Assembly: GCA_002319075.1 (NCBI GenBank) | Contig: NVQB01000001.1 | Span: 434,001 to 498,000, forward strand | Direction of reading: 5' to 3' | DNA from: Sphingobacteriaceae bacterium | Lineage (GTDB): Bacteria; Bacteroidota; Bacteroidia; B-17B0; Aurantibacillaceae | Length of the DNA stretch: 64,000 nt | Shown here: piece by piece, positions 32,584 through 40,513 of the stretch | Numbering within the stretch: position 1 is the stretch's first letter | Layout: every line of letters starts with the position of its first letter | Notes under the pieces: model-generated | Databases searched by the model: none | The model's input: only the letters and a program-made list of their open reading frames with translations | Told to the model about the DNA's origin: nothing | Made by a program: the position numbers and the translations under genes

Positions 32584-35500
32584 ATGGAAAATAACTGCAG
32601 AATACTAAATAGAATTGTAGAAATAAATATTGCCAGCGTTAAGTACGCGGATATTGAATTGAGTGGAAATACCTGTTTCGTGGGGACCAATAACTTTGGT
32701 AAAACTTCGTTACAGCGTGCCATTCTCTTCTTTTATAGTGCAAATAGCCGTGGCTTGGGAATTGCCAATTCTCAAAAACCTTTTGAAGAACATTATTTCC
32801 GCTATGAGAACTCTTTTTTAATCTATGAGATTACCACAGAAGATAAACCGTTTTTTGTGATCGTTTACCGTCACAACAAATTGGTCTTTCGTTTTGTGGA
32901 TGCAGCTTATAATCCTGATTTTTTCTTCAATGCTAATGATGAGGCAATGAAGATCAAGGAGATTATTTCCAATCTTGAAAAACGCGGGGTCTATATTTCT
33001 AACCAGATTGATACTTTCGAACGTTACAGAAATATTATTTTCGGAACAGAGACCGATAAACAACTTTCGAAATTCCATTTACTAAAAGGAAACGAAAAAT
33101 ATCAAAACATTCCAAAATCCATTACCAATGTGTTCTTGTCGAGCAAGAGCAGTGTGGATTCTCGCTTTATTAAAGACTTTATTGCTAACTCTTTAACGAC
33201 CGAAAGCAGTTCTATAAAATTAGAACAGGTAGAACGTCAGCTTCGTCAGTTCAACGAAAAGTATTCCGATATCGAAACGTATTTGAAAAAAGAATCTCAG
33301 CAATTGATTGAGATGATTGATAAAAAATACGACCAGGTGCATATGCTGAAAGGTGCGCAGATGGAAATGGCCGATAAATTAGGAAGTAGTCTTCGTTTTG
33401 CTGAATCTCAAAATGAAGCCATTCGTGAAGCCGCGAAAAAGAAAGAAGAAGAGTTAGAAGTTCTATCCAACGAACACGAAACTTTAAAAGAAGGGATTGA
33501 AAACAAACAAAACAATTTCCGTGAAGAGATCGGTTACTACGATCGCACCATTCGCGACGCGAACAAGAAATTAAAAGAATACAAAGAAAAAAATATCGAC
33601 GAAGCCGTTGAAAAAAATTCGGATCGCGAAAAACTACAGGTTGAACTAAACATTGCCCGCAGAGAATACGAGAGTTTAACATCGAATGTAGCAAGCATAG
33701 AATTAAAATATTCTTCTTTGATCGAACAATTACGTAACGATAAAAGCGCCTACATCAATAAAATTAATTCACGCACCAGCGAGATCTTTAATCACTACAA
33801 CGAATTACAACTATTACAGAAAAATGAATTCAATAAACGTGACGCGGAGCTAAAACATAAGCGCGACGAGGCTTTCGGTGAAATGAACGCCGAAGTAACT
33901 GCCAAACAAATCGAATTCAACGAATTAAAAAGTGAAGAAAAAGTAATTCGCACAACTCGTTTTTATGAAGAAGAGATAAAAAATCTCGAAAACGAATTAG
34001 CCGAGTTACGTGCTGTAAATTATAAAAACAAAAGTGAGCGCGCCATCAAACAAAACATGGTGGTGACTTTACAACGCGAGTGGGAAGCTTTAGAGGTGAA
34101 ATTAAAAACATCTTTGAGCAACCGCGTTAACCAGATCAATAACGAGATCATCAAAATTAAAAATGAGATCAAGGATATTGAAGGAAAGTTAAATGTTCAG
34201 CATGATGCGTTTTACGGATATCTTGAGAAAAATGTAAAAAACTGGCACCAAACCATTGGTAAAATAGTAAATGAAAAATTATTATTCCGTACGGATATTT
34301 CTCCGGAACTGAGTGAGGAAGCAGCAAATACGCTCTATGGTATCAGCTTAAATTTAGAGCCAGTTGAAATTGTTTCTAAATCTATTGAAGAGTACCAATT
34401 TGAAAAAAATGAACGTCTCGCTCAAATTCGCGACCTTGAAGAATCGCTAAACCAATTCCAGGTAGCTAACAACGAAGAAAAAATGTTGGCGGCCGACAAA
34501 TTTGGTAAACAATTAGGCGAATTAAAGGAAGATGTAAAAGTACTCACCTACTCTTTAGAGCTTGCTGAAAAAAGAGAATTTAAATTAGGCGAAGAATTAT
34601 CAGACTGGACAAACCGCGCCGGTAAAGAAGTAGAACAATCCCTTACCGGTAACCGTCAACGTTTAAACATCATTGAAGAAGAATTGGCCATCTTAACCAA
34701 GAAGAAAAACTTATTGGTGGAGGACTTCAATAAACAAACAGAAAAATTAAAAGTATATAACGAAGAGCGTCTTGCTGAATTAAAAGAAAGACAAGAAGTA
34801 GAAGTTTCTGAACTGGAAGTAGAAAAGAAAAACCAGGTAAAAGAATTCGAAAACAAAGAAGACGAATTATCGAAAGAAAAAGACAGCAATTTCAAAAGTA
34901 AAGGGGTTGACGCAAAACAACTGAAATCCGTAGAAGGTCGCATGAAAGAACTTCAGGATGCCTTGAAAGAAATTGAACAGTATGCACAAATTATCAGCGA
35001 TTATTTAAAAGACAAACGCGAAACTTTTGACCGTCTCCCTGATTTGATTCAGAAAAAAGAAGAGTTTGTAAAAAGCAACAACGATTTAGCAGCACAGTTG
35101 GAAGAAGCTACCCGTAAGTTTAATATGAAACGTATGGAGCTCAACAAACAAAAACGTGCTTTTGATGAAGAGTTAATTGACTTTAATAACGGGATCAATT
35201 TTTACAGCAATAACTTCCGCGAAACGCCTGTGTACACGAAGTATGCGGAGATCATTGAACGTGCGGAATCAAAACGTACCAATTACCACATCATGGATTT
35301 GTGTACGCAGTTATTAAAAAACGATTCTCACTTTAACGAAGAGTACGGAGCGTTTCAACGTTTTGTAAACGAATTCGCCGGTAAATTCAGAATTGATAAT
35401 CACTTTAACTTTGTGATTCGTAACGATGCTACTCAAGGGGAATACGAGCGTTTTGCGCAAAATTTACGTTCATTCATCAACGAAAATAAAATTGAATTAT

Positions 35501-36270
35501 CAATCGCAGAAACTGCTACACAAATTGGTCTGGTAACAGATAGTATCGCGACTAAGGTAAAAGAGTTAAGCGGACAAAAAGATAAAATTCAACACATCAT
35601 TGGTTTGATCGCGGAAGACTTTAAGAAAGCTGAGTTCGAAGAAAATAAATTGATTGAATTTATTAAGATCCGTTTAGAAGAGTCTGATAATAAAGTTTAC
35701 CGTTTATTAAAACGTATCCAGGAATTCCGTGAAGAAAACGGCTTGGTGTACAATGAAGGCTTATTCAATACCGACTTCGCAACGGGTACTAAACGTGAGA
35801 TCAGTGGTCGTGCGGTTAAATTATTAGAACAATTACGTTCTGCGATTAAAGAACAAGAGCAGGAAGAAATCCGTTTACAGGATTTATTTGAATTGAAATT
35901 CAACATTAAAGAAGGTACAAACGAAACCGGCTGGACACATAAAATCGACAGCATTGGAAGTACAGGAACCGATATCCTTGTGAAATCGATTATCTACATT
36001 ACTTTGTTGCACGTGTTTATTAAAGAGTCGTCGCACCGAAGCAGTACTGACTTCAAAGTACACTGTATCATCGACGAGGTTGGACAGATCTCTGCCCACT
36101 ACCTGCGTGAGTTATTGCATTTTGCAAAAACAAGAAACATTATGATGATCAACGGTCTTCCAAACAAATCCGGATTAGAGAGTCACTACAAATACACGTA
36201 CCAGTTCAGAAGAGAAGAAAATAACAACGTTAGGATCTTCCCAAGTATTGTAACGGAAGTAGAGGCGTAG
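32584..36270 (+). CDS. mksB: MukB/MksB-like SMC ATPase of a condensin complex
   Basis: Protein of 1228 residues with SMC architecture. N-terminal head with Walker A GTNNFGKT (34-41); two very long coiled coils (about 225-545 and 625-880), a non-coiled hinge-like segment near 550-620 (WHQTIGKIVNEKLLFRTDISPEL); C-terminal head with Walker B HCIIDE (D1164, E1165 as likely catalytic residue). In the signature-motif position the sequence is IGSTGTDILVKS (S1126-D1130), not the canonical LSGGE. Length and partners point to MukB/MksB/JetC, which load on DNA and extrude loops; in Wadjet systems this activity detects plasmids. The fourth Wadjet gene (JetD/MksG, Toprim nuclease) is not next to it. Flanked on both sides by REP-like repeats. 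Confidence 0.82.
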   Translation: MENNCRILNRIVEINIASVKYADIELSGNTCFVGTNNFGKTSLQRAILFFYSANSRGLGIANSQKPFEEHYFRYENSFLIYEITTEDKPFFVIVYRHNKLVFRFVDAAYNPDFFFNANDEAMKIKEIISNLEKRGVYISNQIDTFERYRNIIFGTETDKQLSKFHLLKGNEKYQNIPKSITNVFLSSKSSVDSRFIKDFIANSLTTESSSIKLEQVERQLRQFNEKYSDIETYLKKESQQLIEMIDKKYDQVHMLKGAQMEMADKLGSSLRFAESQNEAIREAAKKKEEELEVLSNEHETLKEGIENKQNNFREEIGYYDRTIRDANKKLKEYKEKNIDEAVEKNSDREKLQVELNIARREYESLTSNVASIELKYSSLIEQLRNDKSAYINKINSRTSEIFNHYNELQLLQKNEFNKRDAELKHKRDEAFGEMNAEVTAKQIEFNELKSEEKVIRTTRFYEEEIKNLENELAELRAVNYKNKSERAIKQNMVVTLQREWEALEVKLKTSLSNRVNQINNEIIKIKNEIKDIEGKLNVQHDAFYGYLEKNVKNWHQTIGKIVNEKLLFRTDISPELSEEAANTLYGISLNLEPVEIVSKSIEEYQFEKNERLAQIRDLEESLNQFQVANNEEKMLAADKFGKQLGELKEDVKVLTYSLELAEKREFKLGEELSDWTNRAGKEVEQSLTGNRQRLNIIEEELAILTKKKNLLVEDFNKQTEKLKVYNEERLAELKERQEVEVSELEVEKKNQVKEFENKEDELSKEKDSNFKSKGVDAKQLKSVEGRMKELQDALKEIEQYAQIISDYLKDKRETFDRLPDLIQKKEEFVKSNNDLAAQLEEATRKFNMKRMELNKQKRAFDEELIDFNNGINFYSNNFRETPVYTKYAEIIERAESKRTNYHIMDLCTQLLKNDSHFNEEYGAFQRFVNEFAGKFRIDNHFNFVIRNDATQGEYERFAQNLRSFINENKIELSIAETATQIGLVTDSIATKVKELSGQKDKIQHIIGLIAEDFKKAEFEENKLIEFIKIRLEESDNKVYRLLKRIQEFREENGLVYNEGLFNTDFATGTKREISGRAVKLLEQLRSAIKEQEQEEIRLQDLFELKFNIKEGTNETGWTHKIDSIGSTGTDILVKSIIYITLLHVFIKESSHRSSTDFKVHCIIDEVGQISAHYLRELLHFAKTRNIMMINGLPNKSGLESHYKYTYQFRREENNNVRIFPSIVTEVEA

Positions 36271-36434
36271 TTCTCGACTACGCTCGAACTGACATCCAAA
36301 TTGTCATTTCGAGCAGAGTCGACTGTCATTTCGAGCAGGACTAACATCCAATGGATGTTAGGGCCAGCAAGTGTAAGGTCGACTGTCATTTCGGGCGTAG
36401 TCGACTGTCATTTCGAGCGTAGTCGAGAAAGACA
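36271..36434. repeat. array of five REP-like elements after mksB
   Basis: It begins on the base after the mksB stop codon. Copies: 36271-36294 (inverted), 36302-36323, 36324-36341 (cut short), 36384-36405 and 36406-36434, each with the core TGTCATTTCGAGCnnAGTCGA. Between copies 3 and 4 lies a perfect 19-bp palindrome TAACATCCAATGGATGTTA (36342-36360) of different sequence. The copies are adjacent head to tail, some joined at GTCGAC. Confidence 0.85.
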
Positions 36435-36475
36435 GTGAACGATACTAAAACCTATAGCCGAGAAAAACACTAAGA

Positions 36476-36509
36476 AAAAGACCATTCAAAAAGAATGGTC
36501 TTTTTTTTT
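36476..36509 (+). terminator. intrinsic terminator of the condensin operon
   Basis: GACCATTC, a five-A loop, GAATGGTC and nine T residues, with upstream A residues extending the stem. It follows the REP array after mksB. Confidence 0.88.
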
Positions 36510-36661
36510 GCATTCCTCTATTGGAATCGGCTGCTTTTGGTCGCCCACATAAAGTCTCAATTTCCTCATATCCCAATAGTTATTTTAAATATTTTTTTTG
36601 GAAAAAAAAGTTTTTAAACTTAACCTTGAATGTCAATAATATTAAAATAAATTTTACCCAT

Positions 36662-37171
36662 ATGAGATCAACACTATTTTTTAAACTAACTTTATTTTTA
36701 AACCTTCTATGTTTTTCAATAACTTGTAGCTCCCAGAAAGATTCAAGTTATTCAATGGAACTTATCAGGGCTGTTCAATTTAATAGCGGAGGACAACATC
36801 GCATTCTTACATTTTTAAAAGTTACTCCTACAGTACCCGATTTTAAACTTATTTTAAGTATGAAGCTAAGTTATGAGGTTGGGCAAGGTATGAAGGTGAT
36901 AGACCTGCAAAAACAGCAAGCAAATCAAATAAGACTTACAGTTTACGGTAATACTATGGTTGAAAAATACAAACCCATGTATGAACTCATTAAGGAAAAG
37001 GTGGACTTCACAAAAGATCAAAACATTCGAATTATCCTATTCGATTTTACGGATATCTCCAAATCGCCCATCGATAACATGACTATGATTTACGGCCTGT
37101 GGGAAGGCAAAAATGAAGACATCAGAAACGAAACGAAATTTACAGTGAATGTAGAACCCATTCAACTCTAA
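36662..37171 (+). CDS. putative lipoprotein of unknown function
   Basis: I start the gene at ATG 36662, which gives a signal peptide (MRSTLFFKLTLFLNLLCFSITC) and a possible lipobox cysteine at residue 22; the frame is open further upstream but without protein-like features. The mature part (about 147 residues) has alternating strands and ends TKFTVNVEPIQL. It contains LSMKLSYEVGQGMKVIDLQKQQANQIRLTVYG. No family recognised. It is the first gene of the accessory stretch after the condensin terminator. Confidence 0.5.
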   Translation: MRSTLFFKLTLFLNLLCFSITCSSQKDSSYSMELIRAVQFNSGGQHRILTFLKVTPTVPDFKLILSMKLSYEVGQGMKVIDLQKQQANQIRLTVYGNTMVEKYKPMYELIKEKVDFTKDQNIRIILFDFTDISKSPIDNMTMIYGLWEGKNEDIRNETKFTVNVEPIQL

Positions 37172-37201
37172 ACATGTTGTAAGCGCTTGTAAATTGGTCG
37201 T

Positions 37202-37378
37202 GTGCTTATTCATGCTTTCATTGAACAAAAATTCTATGACAAGCTAACAATAGGTTGGTCTAACCTCATTCTTGAGTGCCATGGAGACGACGAAAAAGTC
37301 TTACAACTTTTTTTCGACCTGTTTGAGGAATTTAAAAATCACTTAGCAAAAGTGAATGAGCAAAATATAAAATTATAA
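37202..37378 (+). CDS. short ORF coupled to the next gene; possible gene remnant
   Basis: From GTG 37202: VLIHAFIEQKFYDKLTIGWSNLILECHGDDEKVLQLFFDLFEEFKNHLAK and a short tail, 58 residues. It looks like real protein (amphipathic, F-F-D-L-F-EEF helix), but there is no ATG and an in-frame TAA lies just upstream at 37190. It ends 2 bp before the ATG of the next gene, as coupled genes do. It may be a true small gene or the 3' end of a decayed one. Confidence 0.35.
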   Translation: MLIHAFIEQKFYDKLTIGWSNLILECHGDDEKVLQLFFDLFEEFKNHLAKVNEQNIKL

Positions 37379-37380
37379 AT

Positions 37381-38115
37381 ATGTTAGTAGTTATTCTATT
37401 AATCTTTGTCGTTATCCTGGCAGTTTGGTATTCGAGAAGATCTTCCGGAGCGCCGTCCGAAGTATTGGATGATGATACAATTTTTGAACCTGCCGAAGTA
37501 GAGAAAGACGTAAACAGTCCGGTAGGTTTCGGATACAAAACAAGTTGGTTTGCTGTAAAATCGGCACACTACGAAAAACTTGTGCAATATTTTGGCTTGA
37601 CAAATGTAAGGGAGGCTACCTGGAAAGCTGGAATTGATGCCGCTTATGAAGACGGTATTTTTATAAGTCCCGAAATGGATAGTTGGAACTTGATTGTAGG
37701 AAACAGTCTACCTTCCGGCGATTCGAAAGAGGGCATTAAAGAAACAACAGAGCTTTTAAAAACTTTAAGCGGAGAGTTTGGAGAAGCCCAATTTTTTAGC
37801 ACGCATCGCGTAGTTGAATTTCATTGCTGGATGAAGGCTGTCAATGGTAACATGGAACGACTGTACTCCTATATTGGCGAGAGTGGAGAAACAATAGCCT
37901 ACGAAGGCAAACCTACGGCCATTGAAGAACAATTTAATCTTATCAATACACTTTCAGAAGAAGCTCAGCAGAAAGACTATTTTGGAAGAGAAGATTTAAC
38001 CTATCCTGATGAAGAACTCGTCATGTTAGTAGCCCGGGACTGGAGCATTGATCCCACACAACTGGATGAAAGAAAAGAACCGACCGAACCTGGCCTGATG
38101 GGGCGAAGATTTTAG
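37381..38115 (+). CDS. membrane-anchored protein of unknown function
   Basis: Protein of 244 residues. A single N-terminal helix (MLVVILLIFVVILAVWY) anchors a soluble domain on a short Ser/Pro/acidic linker. The domain includes GYKTSWFAVKSAHYEKLVQYFGL, SWNLIVGNSLPSGDSKEGIKETTELLKTLSGEFGEAQFFSTHRVVEFHCWMKAVNGNMERLYSYIGESGETI. The pattern W-x-A-V-K-S, a near-full-length globular fold and a conserved GE-x-x-x-YEG segment resemble proteins encoded near polymorphic toxins and their immunity proteins, but there is no toxin here, so I assign no role. Confidence 0.65.
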   Translation: MLVVILLIFVVILAVWYSRRSSGAPSEVLDDDTIFEPAEVEKDVNSPVGFGYKTSWFAVKSAHYEKLVQYFGLTNVREATWKAGIDAAYEDGIFISPEMDSWNLIVGNSLPSGDSKEGIKETTELLKTLSGEFGEAQFFSTHRVVEFHCWMKAVNGNMERLYSYIGESGETIAYEGKPTAIEEQFNLINTLSEEAQQKDYFGREDLTYPDEELVMLVARDWSIDPTQLDERKEPTEPGLMGRRF

Positions 38116-38165
38116 TAAGTGATTGCTTTAATTATCTTAGTACTCTATTTTTTAGAAAAAGTCAG

Positions 38166-38711
38166 ATGAAATTCTTGTCCCTAAAAATAGCTTTTCTTGC
38201 AGGAGTTTTGAGCATAGCTTACTACATGCTTATCAATTACGTTTATTTCTCTGATTTTGGCTTTGTAGAAAGCGGCAGAATTGTTTTTGCGAGTCCCTAT
38301 GGCTATTTTGATTATTTGCTTTTACCATTTTGCATTGTTACTGGCCAGGCCATTTACCGAAAAAGGAACAACGCGAACCTCACTTACCATAAGTTAATCG
38401 CATTCGGATGGAAAACGAGTTTACTTGCATCCATCATTTTCGCCACTTTTATTTATACTGCACTGCAACTTTCTTCACCAAATTATTTTGAAGATTTAAT
38501 AACTCTCATTAAAGAAATGAATGCCAGCGGAAATGAGCCGGAACCTTTCACCCAAAAACTTTTGATCCATATAAAACCTTTGGAAGCAACTCCGTTATTT
38601 AGATCTGCGCTCTTCTACGCTATTGCAAACTTATTTGCCTATTTTTTTCTTGGAACTTTAAGCAGTTGGATTTTTGCTATTTTAATAAAAAACACAGCCA
38701 TGAAAAAATAA
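38166..38711 (+). CDS. four-helix membrane protein, DUF4199-like
   Basis: Protein of 181 residues with hydrophobic segments at about 5-25, 48-68, 78-98 and 148-172, and a polar loop with EMNASGNEPEPF between the third and fourth. Size, helix layout and a loop before the last helix fit DUF4199, which is common in Bacteroidota. That match is from general pattern only. Function unknown. Confidence 0.6.
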   Translation: MKFLSLKIAFLAGVLSIAYYMLINYVYFSDFGFVESGRIVFASPYGYFDYLLLPFCIVTGQAIYRKRNNANLTYHKLIAFGWKTSLLASIIFATFIYTALQLSSPNYFEDLITLIKEMNASGNEPEPFTQKLLIHIKPLEATPLFRSALFYAIANLFAYFFLGTLSSWIFAILIKNTAMKK

Positions 38712-38735
38712 AATAACTACATGATTTTATAAACT

Positions 38736-39128
38736 ATGAATGCAGAAATAAATTCCTACAACAACACCCAGGCCCTCGCCGACAAACACATCTGTGATCT
38801 CCTTGCCATAACCATCGACAAAGAATTAAAGAGTACGGAAAGCAAGATCTGGCATGCTCATCCAGTCTGGTTCTTAGAAGACAATCCCATTGTAGGGTAT
38901 AGTAAATTAAAAGCTGGGATTCGATTAATGTTTTGGAGCGGTGCCGATTTTGAAGAAGAAATTCTAAAACCAGGTACCGGAAAATTTAAAGATGCATCTA
39001 TCCTTTACACATCTGCAGATCAAATAAAAATAAAGGATCTAAAACGTTGGATAAAAAAAGCAAAAGAGATTCAATGGGATTATAAAAACATCGTGAAGCG
39101 GAAGGGAAAGCTTGTAAGATTGAAATAA
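38736..39128 (+). CDS. DUF1801 family protein
   Basis: Protein of 130 residues with the iron-sulfur-assembly-like/YdhG fold of DUF1801: SKIWHAHPVWFLEDNPIVGYSKLKAGIRLMFWSG, then LYTSADQIKIKDLKRWIKKAKEIQWDY. The central aromatic strand pair and a C-terminal basic helix are typical. Cytoplasmic; biochemical role unknown. Stands alone between membrane-protein genes. Confidence 0.8.
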   Translation: MNAEINSYNNTQALADKHICDLLAITIDKELKSTESKIWHAHPVWFLEDNPIVGYSKLKAGIRLMFWSGADFEEEILKPGTGKFKDASILYTSADQIKIKDLKRWIKKAKEIQWDYKNIVKRKGKLVRLK

Positions 39129-39148
39129 GTAACAATACATCTAAAAAC

Positions 39149-39224
39149 TATTCACCCTAAATTATTGACGATCCACTATGCACCATCGACTATAAACTAT
39201 CGACTATAAACTATTAACTTCCAC
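39149..39224. repeat. CTATAAACTAT-family repeat tract
   Basis: A tract of related units: CTATTCACCCTAAATTATTGAC, CATCGACTATAAACTAT, CGACTATAAACTATTAACTT. The unit A-C-T-A-T-n-n-A repeats with a period near 13 bp. It fills most of the gap between the DUF1801 and VOC genes. Confidence 0.6.
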
Positions 39225-39301
39225 ATGTCGCATTCTCCCCTTAGTTTGTCGGATTCTGAATCAAGAAATAAAATTTCACTTGCTACTTTAGCATAAAAAA
39301 A

Positions 39302-39724
39302 ATGAAAACACCAATCTATCCTTGTCTCTGGTTTGATGGACAAGCCAAAGCAACAGCCCAACACTACTGCAGTATTTTTAAAGATTCAAAAATCACTGCT
39401 GAAAACCCCATGGTGGTTACTTTTGAACTGAAAGGTTTTAAGTTCATGGCCCTCAATGGTGGTCCACAGTACAAATTTACGCCTGCCAATTCCTTTGTGA
39501 TTGAATGCGAAACACAGGAAGAGATAGATCATTACTGGAATAAATTAGGTGAAGGTGGCCGTTACGATAAATGCGGTTGGTTACAGGATAAATTCGGCTT
39601 GTCGTGGCAGATTGTACCAACGGTATTAGCTAAGCTTATGTCTGATCCTGCGAGAGCGCCTAAAGTAATAGCAGCTTTTATGAAAATGACCAAATTTATT
39701 ATAGCAGATCTCGAAAACGCGTAG
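39302..39724 (+). CDS. VOC-superfamily protein, PhnB-like
   Basis: Protein of 140 residues starting IYPCLWFDGQAKATAQHYCSIF, with FELKGFKFMALNGGP, SFVIECETQEEIDHYWNKL and CGWLQDKFGLSWQIVP. This is the PhnB-like (3-demethylubiquinone methyltransferase-like) branch of the vicinal-oxygen-chelate fold, where two beta-alpha-beta-beta-beta units form a metal-binding cup. Substrate unknown; many relatives are annotated only by fold. Followed by an intrinsic terminator. Confidence 0.88.
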   Translation: MKTPIYPCLWFDGQAKATAQHYCSIFKDSKITAENPMVVTFELKGFKFMALNGGPQYKFTPANSFVIECETQEEIDHYWNKLGEGGRYDKCGWLQDKFGLSWQIVPTVLAKLMSDPARAPKVIAAFMKMTKFIIADLENA

Positions 39725-39755
39725 TCTATATAATCTAAAATCGAAAAATTGGTTT

Positions 39756-39789
39756 AAAGGTCGCTAAAAAATAGCGACCTTTATTTTTT
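39756..39789 (+). terminator. intrinsic terminator after the VOC gene
   Basis: AAAGGTCGCTA, a five-A loop, TAGCGACCTTT, then ATTTTTT. Eleven paired bases. Confidence 0.88.
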
Positions 39790-39837
39790 GCTTTTTAAAG
39801 AATAAAAAACTCTATCTTCGAAATAGACATTTACAAA

Positions 39838-40419
39838 ATGGCAGGAAGAAAATTCTCCACACAAGAAAGAGAAGAGTTTTTAGCAAAGATTGACGCAAAA
39901 AAGCAGGCGCAGGATGAAAAGCTACGACTCATAAATCTCGCCTATCACAGAACTCCGCTCTACATGGCGACATTTGTTCTGCGAATGTTATTCCTTTTAT
40001 TTTTTACCTGGATTTTTTTCTGGGACGGCGGATCAGGTGAAATAACCCAGGAAACAGTTCTTCAGACCGATAAAGGCATATACCTTACTTACGCCAACGT
40101 TAAAGTTGAAAAACTAACATTTGAAACACCAGCCGGAGATTATGAAGCTCTATTCGAAAGAACACCCATGCCCTATCTTAGCAAAGGAATTCAATTAAAC
40201 ATCGAGCACAATTGCGTTGGAAAAGCAACGTATTTTTTTCGCAAGGGAGAAAAAATAAAATATCCGCTGGCCGTTAGCTGGATTCTTTACATTAGTATTG
40301 CGATTCTCACGGTAATGTCTTTTAAGTTTAATGATGCGCTCGAAAGTTTCGACCACAAATTTTTATGGATCACCTGGACCGCAAATCTTTTTGCTTTTGG
40401 CCATTATTTTTTGACCTAG
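39838..40419 (+). CDS. membrane protein of unknown function
   Basis: Protein of 193 residues. A charged helical N terminus (FSTQEREEFLAKIDAKKQAQDEKLRLINLAY) precedes a membrane helix at about 43-60, an extracytoplasmic region of about 85 residues, and two more helices near 140-160 and 175-190. A TATCTTCG element at 39813-39820 with TTTG 22 bp upstream may be its promoter. No family recognised. Confidence 0.65.
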   Translation: MAGRKFSTQEREEFLAKIDAKKQAQDEKLRLINLAYHRTPLYMATFVLRMLFLLFFTWIFFWDGGSGEITQETVLQTDKGIYLTYANVKVEKLTFETPAGDYEALFERTPMPYLSKGIQLNIEHNCVGKATYFFRKGEKIKYPLAVSWILYISIAILTVMSFKFNDALESFDHKFLWITWTANLFAFGHYFLT

Positions 40420-40513
40420 AATAAAAATCAGTATCAGCAATTTCGTCACGCCATCCTGAACTTCCTTATTTAATTTTTATTTTTAAATTTGATTAAACAC
40501 CCAAACATTTCTT

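Noticed and set aside
36521-36661. Upstream extension of the lipoprotein frame to 36521
   Set aside because: The signal peptide starts at ATG 36662; the extension is intergenic after a terminator.
36271-37378. A JetD/MksG-type nuclease downstream of the SMC-like gene
   Set aside because: The interval holds repeats, a terminator, a lipoprotein gene and a short ORF; no Toprim motif was found there or in the next genes.
31831-39224. CRISPR array suggested by repeated CTATAAACTAT and TCATTTCGAG units
   Set aside because: Units are degenerate, in mixed orientation and without spacers of uniform length; no cas genes are present.
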